Numbered from the stretch's first letter, positions 24,764 to 33,412 are shown. The stretch is DNA of 64,000 nt from Haloplanus aerogenes (GCF_003856835.1 NZ_CP034145.1:372001-436000); one strand, 5' to 3'. Numbers and translations: made by a program. The notes: generated by a model from the sequence alone, not told the origin.

Positions 24764-26136
24764 TTGCCGGCGGCGGGCGGCGGCGCTTCCTGAGACGGAC
24801 GGCCGGCGTCCTCCTCGCAGGACTCGCGGGCTGTGGAGGCGGTGGTAGTGAGGGCGGGAGCGCCACCGTCACCGACGACACGACCGCGACACCCACCGGC
24901 TCCACGCGAACGGCGTCACCGACGGCGGCCGCCGACCGCCCCGGCGTGGGCGTCGACACCGTCGCCGACGGCTTCGCCGCCCCGACCGACGTGGCGATGC
25001 CCGCAGGCGTCGACCGCACGTTCGTCGCGGATCAGCCGGGGCAAGTGTACGCGGCCAACCGCCCCGACACGCCGTTTCTCGACCTCTCGGATCGGGTCGT
25101 CGACCTCCGGTCCGGTCCGGACGAACGGGGACTGCTCGGCCTCGCCCCCCACCCCGACTTCGCCTCGAACGGCCGCTTGTTCGTCCGCTACAGCGCGCCG
25201 CGTCGGTCGTCGTCGCCGCCCGGCTACTCCCACACGTTCGTCCTGAGCGAGGTCACGGTCGACCCGGCCGCCGCGCAGGCGTCGTCCGACAGCGAGCGCA
25301 TCGTACTCGAAATCGCCCAGCCCCAGCCCAACCACAACGCCGGATCGCTCGCCTTCGGCCCCGACGGCTATCTCTTCGTCGGCGTGGGCGACGGCGGCGG
25401 CGGTGGCGACGTGGGCCGCGGCCACGTCGAAGACTGGTACGAGCGCATCCGCGGCGGCAACGGGCAGGATCTCACCGAGAACTTGCTGGGGAGCATCCTC
25501 CGGATCGACGTCGATGGCGGTGAGCCCTACGCCATTCCCGACGACAATCCCCTCGTCGGTGAGGACGGCCTCGACGAGCAGTGGGCGTGGGGCTTTCGCA
25601 ACCCGTGGCGGTTCGCCGTGGAGGACGATGCCCTCCTCGTCGCGGACGTGGGACAGGCACGCTACGAGGAGGTGAGCCGCGTCGAGCGGGGTGAAAACTA
25701 CGGCTGGAACGTCCACGAGGGGACCCACTGTTTCGACCCGTCGGCGCCGCGCGAGGAGCCAGCGGGGTGTCCGAGTCACACGCTCGCGGGCGCGCAACTC
25801 CGCGATCCGGTGATCGAGTATCCACACCCCGGCGTCGAATCGGACGCGACGGCGACGGGCATCGCCGTCGTCGGCGGCTATCGCTACGACGGCCCCATCG
25901 AGGAGTTCGACGGTCGGTACGTCTTCGCGGACTGGCAGGCCGACGGTCGCCTGTTTCTGGCCGACCCGACCCAGGAAGGACTGTGGCCCATCTCGACGAT
26001 TCCCGTTCGTGGCGAGTCGTTCGGTTCCTTCGTCCGCGCGTTCGGGCGCGATCCGGACGGGCACCTCTACGTTCTGACGAGCGACCGCGGCGGCCCCGTC
26101 GGGTCGACCGGCGCGCTCCACCGGCTCGTCGCCTGA
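24760..26136 (+). CDS. PQQ-dependent sugar dehydrogenase-like (soluble GDH family) lipoprotein
   Basis: This 458-aa protein of the sorbosone/glucose dehydrogenase beta-propeller family has a Tat-type signal (RRRFLRRTAGVLLAG) ending in a lipobox (LAGCGGG) and a Thr-rich linker, so it is anchored outside. Propeller motifs include ERGLLGLAPHPDFASNGRLF, NHNAGSLAFGPDGYLFVGVG, EQWAWGFRNPWRF and VERGENYGWNVHEG. Family members oxidise aldose sugars with PQQ and pass electrons on. The true substrate and cofactor here are unknown, since no PQQ synthesis genes are in the window. ATG 24760 fits the signal peptide. Confidence 0.85.
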   Translation: MIAGGGRRRFLRRTAGVLLAGLAGCGGGGSEGGSATVTDDTTATPTGSTRTASPTAAADRPGVGVDTVADGFAAPTDVAMPAGVDRTFVADQPGQVYAANRPDTPFLDLSDRVVDLRSGPDERGLLGLAPHPDFASNGRLFVRYSAPRRSSSPPGYSHTFVLSEVTVDPAAAQASSDSERIVLEIAQPQPNHNAGSLAFGPDGYLFVGVGDGGGGGDVGRGHVEDWYERIRGGNGQDLTENLLGSILRIDVDGGEPYAIPDDNPLVGEDGLDEQWAWGFRNPWRFAVEDDALLVADVGQARYEEVSRVERGENYGWNVHEGTHCFDPSAPREEPAGCPSHTLAGAQLRDPVIEYPHPGVESDATATGIAVVGGYRYDGPIEEFDGRYVFADWQADGRLFLADPTQEGLWPISTIPVRGESFGSFVRAFGRDPDGHLYVLTSDRGGPVGSTGALHRLVA

Positions 26137-26181
26137 GCGTACTTAAATTGTCCGCCCGACACCCGTCGCGCCGGACCGACC

Positions 26182-26204
26182 GACAGGTTTTGTACCGACC
26201 TGTC
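26182..26204. promoter_or_regulatory. Inverted repeat at the hemH promoter
   Basis: GACAGGT (26182-26188) and ACCTGTC (26198-26204) form a perfect 7-bp inverted repeat with a 9-bp spacer containing TTTGTAC. The element occupies about -37 to -15 relative to ATG 26219, overlapping where a TATA box for a leaderless transcript would be. It could be an operator for a heme- or iron-responsive repressor. The regulator is not identified. Confidence 0.4.
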
Positions 26205-26218
26205 CCTAGGCGGGGCGT

Positions 26219-27265
26219 ATGACCACCGGGATCGTGTTGCTCAACTTCGGTGAGCCGTCGGAGCCGGATCGAGAGACCGTCGTCGACTACCTCGAACGCA
26301 TCTTCTTCGCCAACATGGACATCGAGGGGAAGGAGACGACCGAGGCGGAGGCACGGGAACGCGCCGGCAAACTGGCCCAGCGTCGCGCGCCGGGCCTCAT
26401 GGAAGAGTACGAAGAGATCGGCGGATCGCCGCTCTACGACCACGCCACCACGCAGGCGTCGATGCTGGCGGACGAACTCGACCGCCGCGGGTACGACGTG
26501 AACACCTACTACGGGATGCAGTACACCGACCCGTTCATCACGGACGCGGTGGAGCAGGCCCGCGAGGACGGCGTCGACCACCTGATCGGCCTGCCTATCT
26601 ACCCCCTCTGTGGCCCCTCGACCACCGTCCAGTCGCTCGACGAACTCGACGAGGCACTGGACGAGGTCGGCTGGGACGTGCCCGTCGACGGTCTGACCGG
26701 CTGGCACAAACACCCCGCGTACAACCGCGTCCGCATCGACAACATCCGTGAATTCCTCGACGAGAACGACCTCGAACTGGGTGACGGGACGAAACTCGTC
26801 TTCTCCGCGCACGGCACGCCCCAGTACTACCTCGACGAGGGGAGCCGCTACGAGGAGTACGTCGAGGAGTTCTGCGGCGTCGTGGCGGCGGCGCTCGGCG
26901 CCGAGGACTACGAACTCGGCTACCAGAACCACGAGAACCGCGACGTGGACTGGACCGAACCCGACGTGGAGGAGGTCATCGAGACGGTCGACGCCGACCG
27001 CGTCGTCGTCGAGCCCGTGAGCTTCATGCACGAACAGAGTGAGACGCTGTCGGAACTCGATATCGAACTCCGCGAGGAGGCCGAGGAGGCGGGGCTGGAC
27101 TTTTACCGCGTTCCCATCCCCTACGACGACGAGCGGTTCGTCGGCGCGCTCGCGGACCTCGTGGAGCCGTTCGTCGCGGGATACGACCCCGAGTACGCCG
27201 GCCTCCACCAGTGTGAGTGTCGCGACAAGCCGGGCACGATGTGCCTGAACGCCCCCCACGAATGA
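26219..27265 (+). CDS. hemH: Ferrochelatase
   Basis: This 348-aa enzyme inserts Fe(II) into a porphyrin in the last part of heme synthesis. The opening GIVLLNFGEPSEP, the active-site His in VFSAHGTPQYYLDEG, and the acidic patch VEPVSFMHEQSETLSELDIE match the family. A cysteine motif CECRDKPGTMC sits at the very C-terminus and could bind a cluster or metal. Its stop overlaps the hemY start as ATGA, so the two are coupled. Neighbouring hemE is convergent. Confidence 0.92.
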   Translation: MTTGIVLLNFGEPSEPDRETVVDYLERIFFANMDIEGKETTEAEARERAGKLAQRRAPGLMEEYEEIGGSPLYDHATTQASMLADELDRRGYDVNTYYGMQYTDPFITDAVEQAREDGVDHLIGLPIYPLCGPSTTVQSLDELDEALDEVGWDVPVDGLTGWHKHPAYNRVRIDNIREFLDENDLELGDGTKLVFSAHGTPQYYLDEGSRYEEYVEEFCGVVAAALGAEDYELGYQNHENRDVDWTEPDVEEVIETVDADRVVVEPVSFMHEQSETLSELDIELREEAEEAGLDFYRVPIPYDDERFVGALADLVEPFVAGYDPEYAGLHQCECRDKPGTMCLNAPHE

Positions 27266-28554
27266 GGGTCGGCATCGTCGGCGCCGGCATCACGGGCCTC
27301 GCGCTCGCACACTACTGCCGCGAGCGCGACGTCGACGCCGTCGCGTTCGAGGCGTCGTCGGAACCGGGCGGCGTCATCCGATCCAGCCGCGTCGACGGGC
27401 GCGTCCTCGAACACGGCCCCCAGCGCACGCGCCTGACACCGGAAATCGAGGCGCTGGTCGAGGACTGCGGGCTCCGCTCGGATCTCCGGACCGCCGACAC
27501 CGACCTGCCGCTGTACGTCTACGTGGACGGCCGGCTCCGACAGGTGCCGTTCTCCCCGCGAGCGTTCCTGTCGACCGACCTCCTCTCGCTCCGGGGGAAG
27601 GTGCGGATGCTCGCGGAGCCACTGACCGAGGGCGCCCGCGACGACGAGACGGCCGCGGACTACTTCGTCCGGAAGTTCGGACGCGAGGCCTACCACAACC
27701 TCGTCGAACCGCTGTTCGGCGGCATCTACGGCTCGGACCCCGCGGAGATGCCGGGGAAGTACGCCCTGCAGACGGTCAAGAAGATGGAGCGGTCGGGGAG
27801 CCTGATCCGCGCGGCGGTCAACCGCCGATTGGAGGGGAAGGAGCGCCAGCCACCGGTGTCCTTCGACGACGGTATGGCCCAGTTGCCCCGGGCGCTCTCC
27901 GAGCACAACGCCGACCGGGTCGAACTGGAGACGGCGGTCGAACGGATCGCTCTCGACGGCTCGGGGTATCGGCTGGAGACCGAGGACGGGAGTCGGACCG
28001 TCGACCACGTCGTCGTCACGGCGCGCGCGGACGTGGCCGCCGGGCTGCTGGCGGACGTGGATACCGGGAGCGCCCGCGCGCTCCGCCGCCTCTACTACAA
28101 CCCCCTCGCGTACGTCCACCTCTACTCGGACGCCGATCCGGCGGGCTACGGCTATCAGGTCCGCCACGACGAACCGCTCCGCACGCTCGGCGTGACGTGG
28201 AACGCCAGCCTGTTCGACCGCGACGGCGTCTACACCTGCTTCCTCGGCGGCATGGAGAACCCGGGGATGGTCGACCGCTCGGAGCGCGAACTCGGCCGGA
28301 TCGCCACCGAGGAGTTCGAGGCCGTGATGGGCGCCGACGCGGAGGTGCTGAACGTCACCAAGCATCCGCGGGGCATCCCCGCCTACGACGGGTCGTGGAC
28401 GGCGATGGCCGACGTGAACCTCCCCGACGGGATCACGCTGGCGTCGAACTACGCCGGACGGATGGGTGTCCCCGCGCGGGTGCGGGAGGCGAAACGACTG
28501 GCCGAGCGGTTCGCGGAGTCGGAGACGACAGCCGCGGCCGAGGCTACCGGCTGA
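27262..28554 (+). CDS. hemY: Protoporphyrinogen/coproporphyrinogen oxidase (HemY type)
   Basis: This 430-aa FAD-dependent oxidase starts with the dinucleotide-binding motif VGIVGAGITGLALAHYC. It has the family segments EPGGVIRSSRVDGRVLEHGP and PLFGGIYGSDPAEMP, and ends in a C-terminal FAD motif region (GITLASNYAGRMGVPARVREA). It oxidises a porphyrinogen to a porphyrin just before ferrochelatase. The ATGA overlap with hemH supports ATG 27262 over upstream GTG/ATG options. Its 3' end overlaps the convergent hemE by 11 bp. Confidence 0.9.
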   Translation: MRVGIVGAGITGLALAHYCRERDVDAVAFEASSEPGGVIRSSRVDGRVLEHGPQRTRLTPEIEALVEDCGLRSDLRTADTDLPLYVYVDGRLRQVPFSPRAFLSTDLLSLRGKVRMLAEPLTEGARDDETAADYFVRKFGREAYHNLVEPLFGGIYGSDPAEMPGKYALQTVKKMERSGSLIRAAVNRRLEGKERQPPVSFDDGMAQLPRALSEHNADRVELETAVERIALDGSGYRLETEDGSRTVDHVVVTARADVAAGLLADVDTGSARALRRLYYNPLAYVHLYSDADPAGYGYQVRHDEPLRTLGVTWNASLFDRDGVYTCFLGGMENPGMVDRSERELGRIATEEFEAVMGADAEVLNVTKHPRGIPAYDGSWTAMADVNLPDGITLASNYAGRMGVPARVREAKRLAERFAESETTAAAEATG

Positions 28555-29551
28555 TCGACTTCGCCGTCTCGACGAACGCCTTCACTGATTCGACGGGCGT
28601 GTCGCGATTGACCCCGTGGCCGAGGTTGAGGATGTGCCCACGGGGGCCGGCGGCGTCGATGATGTCCCGGGTCTTCTCGCGGACGAACTCCGGCGACCCA
28701 AACAGATACTGGGGGTCGAGGTTGCCCTGCACTGGTCGGTCGCCGAGTTGCGCGCGGGCCTCGGCCATGTCGACCGTCCAGTCGAGGCCGACCACGTCCG
28801 CGCCCGTCGTCTCCAGACTGTCGAGGCGGCCGTTCATGTTGCGCACGAAGACGATGGAGGGGACGGAGAGGTCGGACAGGATCTCGCGGTGCAGGGGGAG
28901 GACGAACTCGCGGTAGTCGGCGGGCGAGAGGACGCCGGCGTAGGTGTCGAACAACTGGACCACGTCGGCGCCGTGGGCGGCCTGATACTCCAGATACTCG
29001 CGCACCACGTCCGCGAAGGCTGCGAGGAGGGTCCGAAAGGCCTCGGGGTGGCGGGCGCGGAGGCGTCGTACCGGGCCGTGATTGCGGGAGGTCCCGCCGG
29101 CGACGGCGTAGGACGCGAGCGTGAAGGGGCCGCCCGCGAAGCCGATGATGGCCGTTTCGTCGCCCACCCGGTCGACGAGGTTGTCGAGGAGGGCGCCGAC
29201 GAAATCGAGGTCGGTCGCCACGTCGCCGCGGGGTCGCTCGGCGTCCTCGGGTCCCTCGACCGGATTCTCCACCACCGGCCCGACGCCGCTCTCGATGTGG
29301 TAATCGAACCCGAGGGGTTCGAGGACGGTCAGAATGTCCGAGAACATCACGAGGCCGTCCGGCTCGTACAGATCCCACGGGAGGAGCGTGATGCGGGTCG
29401 CCACCTCGGGCGTCTCGATGGCTTCGCGGAAGGTGTAGTCGGCGCGGATGTCGCGATACTCGGGGATGTGGCGGCCGGCCTGCCGCATCAGCCAGACCGG
29501 CGGCCGCTCGGTTCGTTCACCCCGGGCCGCGCGGACGAGGAGGTGCGTCAT
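28544..29551 (-). CDS. hemE: Uroporphyrinogen-III decarboxylase
   Basis: This 335-aa enzyme decarboxylates uroporphyrinogen III to coproporphyrinogen III. The N-terminal signature PPVWLMRQAGRHIPEYR is clear, with the second motif AIIGFAGGPFTLASYAVAGG and the C-terminal ILNLGHGVNRDTPVES. The length is typical. It is transcribed toward hemH-hemY, so the three late heme genes share one locus on opposite strands. Confidence 0.93.
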   Translation of the reverse strand: MTHLLVRAARGERTERPPVWLMRQAGRHIPEYRDIRADYTFREAIETPEVATRITLLPWDLYEPDGLVMFSDILTVLEPLGFDYHIESGVGPVVENPVEGPEDAERPRGDVATDLDFVGALLDNLVDRVGDETAIIGFAGGPFTLASYAVAGGTSRNHGPVRRLRARHPEAFRTLLAAFADVVREYLEYQAAHGADVVQLFDTYAGVLSPADYREFVLPLHREILSDLSVPSIVFVRNMNGRLDSLETTGADVVGLDWTVDMAEARAQLGDRPVQGNLDPQYLFGSPEFVREKTRDIIDAAGPRGHILNLGHGVNRDTPVESVKAFVETAKSISR

Positions 29552-29629
29552 GGCCGGTGATTGGGCCGCGGCCGGCTAAGTATGTCGCATCACGTCCGCC
29601 AGCAGCGGCGCTCTCCCCTGTGGCCGGGA

Positions 29630-29658
29630 GTATATGTGGATCCGTACCGTAGTACGGA
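29630..29658 (+). promoter_or_regulatory. TATA box with adjacent palindrome for the 115-aa membrane protein
   Basis: GTATATGTG (29630-29638) is about 28 nt before ATG 29662. Directly after it TCCGTAC-CGTA-GTACGGA (29641-29658) is a perfect 7-bp inverted repeat covering the region just before the predicted transcription start. This looks like a repressor operator. Confidence 0.45.
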
Positions 29659-29661
29659 CGC

Positions 29662-30009
29662 ATGAAATCCCGCCTCATAAATAGTGACAGTACCTCGGGG
29701 CTCGACCTGGTCCTCCTCGGCCTCATCGCCGTCATCGTCGGCGGCTACGGCCGGTCGATGTCGGTCCCGGCGAACACGAAACCCGACCTCATCCGCTTTT
29801 TCTCCGTCTCGCCGGACCGGACCTACGCAGCGGTGTTACCACAGGACAAGGCGTTGCTCCTGTTGAGCGATCCGACGACCGGACAGGCCGCGAGTGGGGC
29901 GGCGGCGAGTCCCGTCGGCGCCATGGACGGCATCTGGACGCTCGTCGCCCTCCTCGGTGTCATGCTGATTCTCGCCGGCCCGATGCTCGTGTGGGCCAAC
30001 CGGAACTAG
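29662..30009 (+). CDS. Membrane protein with two helices, 115 aa
   Basis: The protein has a helix near the N-terminus (GLDLVLLGLIAVIVGGYG), a loop of about 55 residues with FFSVSPDRTYAAVLPQDKAL, and a C-terminal helix (IWTLVALLGVMLILAGPMLVW). It carries no redox or binding motif. A leaderless promoter with a palindromic element precedes it, so it is probably regulated. It heads a run of small membrane proteins leading to the cox operon. The family is unknown. Confidence 0.6.
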   Translation: MKSRLINSDSTSGLDLVLLGLIAVIVGGYGRSMSVPANTKPDLIRFFSVSPDRTYAAVLPQDKALLLLSDPTTGQAASGAAASPVGAMDGIWTLVALLGVMLILAGPMLVWANRN

Positions 30010-30024
30010 CCGCCACACCACCGC

Positions 30025-30044
30025 CCGATTCGGCGACGAATCGG
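30025..30044 (+). terminator. Perfect 8-bp hairpin with GNRA-type loop
   Basis: CCGATTCG-GCGA-CGAATCGG is a perfect 8-bp stem closed by a GCGA tetraloop, 16 bp after the stop of the 115-aa gene. No T-run follows, so a standard terminator is not shown; it may stabilise the 3' end of the mRNA. The rest of the 190-bp gap is AT-rich toward 30200 and contains CTATAAAAAA at 30177-30186. Confidence 0.35.
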
Positions 30045-30200
30045 CTCCCTCCTCGCCCTCCACTCCCGTCCCCCCTCCACGAACACGAGTAGCGGTGAAA
30101 CGGCCGTGAACGGCGCTGTACCTCTCGATATATCCCACATCTCCGAATAAATTCACTTTCAATGACAACTATTATCACTATAAAAAATCATTATGGATTT

Positions 30201-30704
30201 ATGGTCGAACCATCACGAGGAGACACCGGCGTCGAGGGACCGACACTCGGATCGGCCGAAGAGCCACTCACGATGCGGATCGTCGCGAGTGCGTTTCTCG
30301 GAGGCGTCGCCGGACTCGTCGTGATGACGCCCGTCATCGTGGGCATCCCGATGCTCCTCGGTATCTTCCAACTCGATCCGCTCGCGGGGTTCGCCGATCT
30401 CGTCATCGCCGAGGCGGACGCCGTCCTCGGCCTCGCCTTTTTCGTCGCCGGCGGCGTCGTCGTCCTGCCGCTGTTTTTCGTCGTCACGGCCTCGTTTCTC
30501 CCACCCCGCGAGCCGAAGTATCTTCGGGGCGCCACGATCAGTTCGTTCTTCTGGGTGAGTTTCGTCTACATCTTCTGGCCGTCCGGCGGCGTGTTCGTCA
30601 ACAGCGTGTACGTCGTCGTCACGCTCGCCTCGCACTGGATCTACGGCGCCGTTCTCGGCCTCGTGATGGAACGCCTCACCGGTATTCCGTCGCACAGAGT
30701 GTGA
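30201..30704 (+). CDS. Four-helix membrane protein, DUF6789-like
   Basis: This 167-aa protein (from ATG 30201) has four hydrophobic segments (MRIVASAFLGGVAGLVVMTP, LGLAFFVAGGVVVLPLFFVV, ATISSFFWVSFVYIFW and VYVVVTLASHWIYGAVLGLV). The MTP and SHWIYG features resemble DUF6789-type proteins often found beside haloarchaeal terminal oxidases. An earlier in-frame ATG at 30162 would add 13 residues (MTTIITIKNHYGF) encoded by AT-rich promoter DNA and is rejected. The function is unknown. Confidence 0.65.
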   Translation: MVEPSRGDTGVEGPTLGSAEEPLTMRIVASAFLGGVAGLVVMTPVIVGIPMLLGIFQLDPLAGFADLVIAEADAVLGLAFFVAGGVVVLPLFFVVTASFLPPREPKYLRGATISSFFWVSFVYIFWPSGGVFVNSVYVVVTLASHWIYGAVLGLVMERLTGIPSHRV

Positions 30705-30789
30705 GATGAATGATATTTTCGTAGGGGGATGCCCGAAACGAACGCGAAGCTTATTGTCGGATCGACACGAAATCGTGTGGTGAGTTACC

Positions 30790-31185
30790 ATGACGGCCGC
30801 AACGTTCCTGCTCGTCACGGTCGTTACGGGGTTGTTGGTGGTCGGTACGGGTCTCGTCGTCGCTCGTCGTCGTCGACGCTCTTCGCCGCCGATCAGTAAG
30901 CCGGTACGGCGGGCGTCCGCCACGGCCGCGACGGGTGGGCCCGACATTGCCACCGTCGCCGTCGTCGCCACAATCGTCGTCGCCGCCGTCGCTGCGAGCG
31001 TCGTCGGGGCCAGTGCGGTCGTCTACGGTGGCCTCGGGGCGCTGGTCGTCGGCTTCTTCGCGTGGGGCGTCTACAGTCTCGGCCGTTCCCGCGGGCTCCC
31101 CAGAGCCCACTCCATCGGCTTGAGTGCGTGGCTGTTCGGCGTCGTGTTGATCGGCGCCGTCGCGGTGGTTCTCCTCGTCGCATGA
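30790..31185 (+). CDS. Four-helix membrane protein, 131 aa
   Basis: The sequence has an N-terminal helix (FLLVTVVTGLLVVGTGLVVA) followed by a basic RRRRR stretch, then three helices (ATVAVVATIVVAAVAASVVG, VYGGLGALVVGFFAWGVYSL and LSAWLFGVVLIGAVAVVLLV). The Arg cluster places the loop after helix 1 in the cytoplasm. An ACACGA-AA-TCGTGT palindrome lies at 30765-30778, 12 bp upstream of the start. It may be co-transcribed with the 463-aa gene 38 bp downstream. The family is unknown. Confidence 0.6.
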   Translation: MTAATFLLVTVVTGLLVVGTGLVVARRRRRSSPPISKPVRRASATAATGGPDIATVAVVATIVVAAVAASVVGASAVVYGGLGALVVGFFAWGVYSLGRSRGLPRAHSIGLSAWLFGVVLIGAVAVVLLVA

Positions 31186-31223
31186 TCGACCCGCCGCGTT
31201 CGTCCCGCGGTCGGTGATCCGCC

Positions 31224-32615
31224 GTGTCGACCCTCGTTCACGGTTCGGGCCTCCTCGTCGCTGTCGACACAATCCGGGCAGTCGTCGCCCACGTCACCGG
31301 GTTGAGCGACGCCGTGGGCGCGACGCCGGTCCCCTCGTGGCTCACCGTCGTCACCGGCGGCGTCCTCGTCGGTGCGTCGTTCCTGTTCAACAGTTTGCTG
31401 ACCGATCACGAGGCCATCCGTGCCGTCAACGGCTGGCGGGTCTCGCTCCCGTCACCGGACGCCCTCGACCGGTTCCTGTCCGCGTCGCTCTCGGCTGCCG
31501 GCGTCGCCGGCCTTACGCTCGTCCTCCTCGCCAGCGTTCTCGGACCGGCCGACCCCACCACCAACGTCGCCGTCCTCGTCGTCTGGGTCGGCTGGTGGGC
31601 GGGCTACGCGACGACCACGTACCTCTTGGGAAACACGTGGCCGGCCGTCAATCCGTGGCGGATGCTGGCCCGACGGCTCCCGTCCGCCGGCCGCTCCCTC
31701 CCCGAGCAGTACGGCGTCTGGCCGAGCGTCGTCGGCCTCCTCCTCCTCGTCTGGATCGAAGTCGTCAGTCCGCTGGCCACGGCGCCGACGGCGCTCGCCG
31801 GCCTGATCGTCGGCTACACCGCCCTCACGCTCGCGGGGGCGTCCCGCTACGGGACGGACGCGTGGTTCGAGCGCGTCGATCCGATCGCCCGGGTGTTCCG
31901 CCTGTACGGTCGGCTCGCGCCGTTCCAGCGCACGAACGCGGGTGTCGCGTTCCGGCTTCCCGGCGCCGCGCTCACGGACGACACCCCCACGCGACCCCCC
32001 GGATCGACGGCGTTCGTCGTCGCCCTCCTCTGGGTGACGACGTTCGATGGACTGGTGGCGACGCCGGCGTGGAACACGGTCGCTCGCAGCGTTCTCGCTC
32101 CCCTCGATCCCACCGGCCTCGCGGGGCGGGTCGCCGTGTCGCTGTTCTACCTCCTGGCGCTCGTGGTCGGCTTCGGCGGTTTCCTCGGCGCCTACCGCTT
32201 CGCCGCCGCTCGCTCCCGGACGACGGTCGACAGCTTTCTCGCGCCGGCGGCCATCGAGCGGTGGTTCGCGCCGTCGTTACTGCCGATTGCGGCCGGCTAC
32301 CATCTCGCGCACTCGCTGGGCTACGTCGTCACCCTGTCGCCCGCGCTGGTCGGCGCGCTCGCGGCCCCGTTCGGCGGCGTCGGCACCGTCCGCGTCGCCA
32401 TCCTCCCCGCGTGGTTTGGCACCGCACAACTCGCCGTCGTCGTCCTCGGACACCTGCTGGCCGTCTGGGTCGCCCACGCGCTGGCGATGGATCTGTTCCC
32501 GGGCGTGCTCCGCCCCATCCGGAGCCAGTACCCGTTCGTCGTCGTGATGGTGGGCTACACGATGACCAGCGCGTGGGTCGTCGGTCAACCCGTCGTCGCC
32601 CCCGTTTACTTGTGA
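31224..32615 (+). CDS. Polytopic membrane protein, about ten helices, 463 aa
   Basis: The product of GTG 31224 is almost wholly hydrophobic, with about ten helices in two halves separated by a polar loop (residues about 210-260, with GRLAPFQRTNAGVAFRLPG). Conserved-looking residues include VWVGWWAGYATTTYLLGNTW in the first half and AGYHLAHSLGYVV in the second, where His pairs within helices suggest a possible cofactor or metal site. It is not a recognised oxidase subunit. Its position between small membrane proteins and the cox operon hints at an oxidase-related or transport role; the function is unknown. Confidence 0.65.
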   Translation: MSTLVHGSGLLVAVDTIRAVVAHVTGLSDAVGATPVPSWLTVVTGGVLVGASFLFNSLLTDHEAIRAVNGWRVSLPSPDALDRFLSASLSAAGVAGLTLVLLASVLGPADPTTNVAVLVVWVGWWAGYATTTYLLGNTWPAVNPWRMLARRLPSAGRSLPEQYGVWPSVVGLLLLVWIEVVSPLATAPTALAGLIVGYTALTLAGASRYGTDAWFERVDPIARVFRLYGRLAPFQRTNAGVAFRLPGAALTDDTPTRPPGSTAFVVALLWVTTFDGLVATPAWNTVARSVLAPLDPTGLAGRVAVSLFYLLALVVGFGGFLGAYRFAAARSRTTVDSFLAPAAIERWFAPSLLPIAAGYHLAHSLGYVVTLSPALVGALAAPFGGVGTVRVAILPAWFGTAQLAVVVLGHLLAVWVAHALAMDLFPGVLRPIRSQYPFVVVMVGYTMTSAWVVGQPVVAPVYL

Positions 32616-32637
32616 CTCCGCGCCCTAGTGACCGAGG

Positions 32638-32964
32638 ATGCGAACCGCTCCGGGTGCCGGCGGCCACGAGTCTCCCTCCGCTCGCTCGACGCTGGAGATG
32701 GACGTGCCCCCCGATGCGACGGTGGCGGCGACCTGCCCGTACTGCGGCCGTCCGTTCGCCTCGACGGACGCCCGTGACCTCCACGTCGGCGAGGTTCACG
32801 GAGCGGCGTGTTCGGCGGCCGAGCGCGCCGACTACGAGGCCGCCCACGAGGCCGAGCGTGACGCCCTCTTTTACTACCACCTGCGCGTCGTCGCGGCGCT
32901 CGGCGTCCTCTACGCGCTCACCGTCCTCCTCTACATGGTCGCGCTGGGGAGCGACCTGCTGTAA
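32638..32964 (+). CDS. Membrane-anchored C2H2-type zinc-finger protein
   Basis: This 108-aa protein has a single zinc-finger-like motif, CPYCGRPFASTDARDLHVGEVH, read in two parts as CPYCGRPF and DLHVGEVH, giving a Cys2-His2 arrangement. A charged helix rich in Glu/Ala (AERADYEAAHEAERDALFYY) follows, then a C-terminal membrane helix (VVAALGVLYALTVLLYMVAL). Similar haloarchaeal proteins occur next to cytochrome oxidase genes (DUF7410-like, from memory). The finger probably faces the cytoplasm. DNA binding is not implied. Confidence 0.7.
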   Translation: MRTAPGAGGHESPSARSTLEMDVPPDATVAATCPYCGRPFASTDARDLHVGEVHGAACSAAERADYEAAHEAERDALFYYHLRVVAALGVLYALTVLLYMVALGSDLL

Positions 32965-33162
32965 TCAGTGTTCGCTCGGCTCGCTCGGCGGCGACTCCCA
33001 CCCGATAGCGGCCGCGAGGGCGCCGACGGCGACGAGCGCGGTGGCCCCGCCGAGGGGCACGAGGAAGTCGGCGCCGTCGAAGAACTCCCCGACGAGAAGC
33101 GCGGCGACGCCGAGCGTCAGCGCGAGGAGGGCGCTCGCGTACACGGGCGTGAGACGGTCCAT
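32965..33162 (-). CDS. Small membrane protein, 65 aa
   Basis: Two hydrophobic helices (VYASALLALTLGVAALLVG and FLVPLGGATALVAVGALAAAI) are separated by a short EFFDGAD turn, with a polar WESPPSEPSEH tail. The stop abuts the convergent zinc-finger gene with no gap (32964/32965). It is probably a member of the minus-strand cox accessory group. No family motif is seen. Confidence 0.5.
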   Translation of the reverse strand: MDRLTPVYASALLALTLGVAALLVGEFFDGADFLVPLGGATALVAVGALAAAIGWESPPSEPSEH

Positions 33163-33211
33163 GCTAGCACGGTACGTTACGCTGGCGCTTAAACCTGTGC
33201 GATAGGAGACA

Positions 33212-33412
33212 TTATGCGACCTCGGTCGTGGACACGCCCGTCGCGACGAGGATTAGCGCGGCCACCAGTGCTGCTGTCGTCACGGCGGCGCCGACGACGA
33301 GTGGATGCGTGGGCCCCGCGCGGGCCATGCGCGCCGTCGCCAGACCGACGCCGACGCCCATCGGGAGCGAGAACAGGAGCGCCCACCCGACCCGCTCGCG
33401 CCGGGTCGTCAT
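33212..33412 (-). CDS. Small membrane protein at the end of the cox operon, 66 aa
   Basis: The protein has two helices (VGWALLFSLPMGVGVGLATA and LVVGAAVTTAALVAALILVAT). Its start overlaps the stop of the zinc-ribbon gene as ATGA (33409-33412), so it is part of the cox operon and translationally coupled. The position suggests a small accessory subunit or assembly factor, with no motif to confirm this. Confidence 0.6.
   Translation of the reverse strand: MTTRRERVGWALLFSLPMGVGVGLATARMARAGPTHPLVVGAAVTTAALVAALILVATGVSTTEVA

Noticed and set aside
30162-30200. Upstream ATG for the DUF6789-like protein
   Set aside because: It would add 13 residues encoded by AT-rich promoter-like DNA; ATG 30201 gives normal acidic N-terminal sequence.
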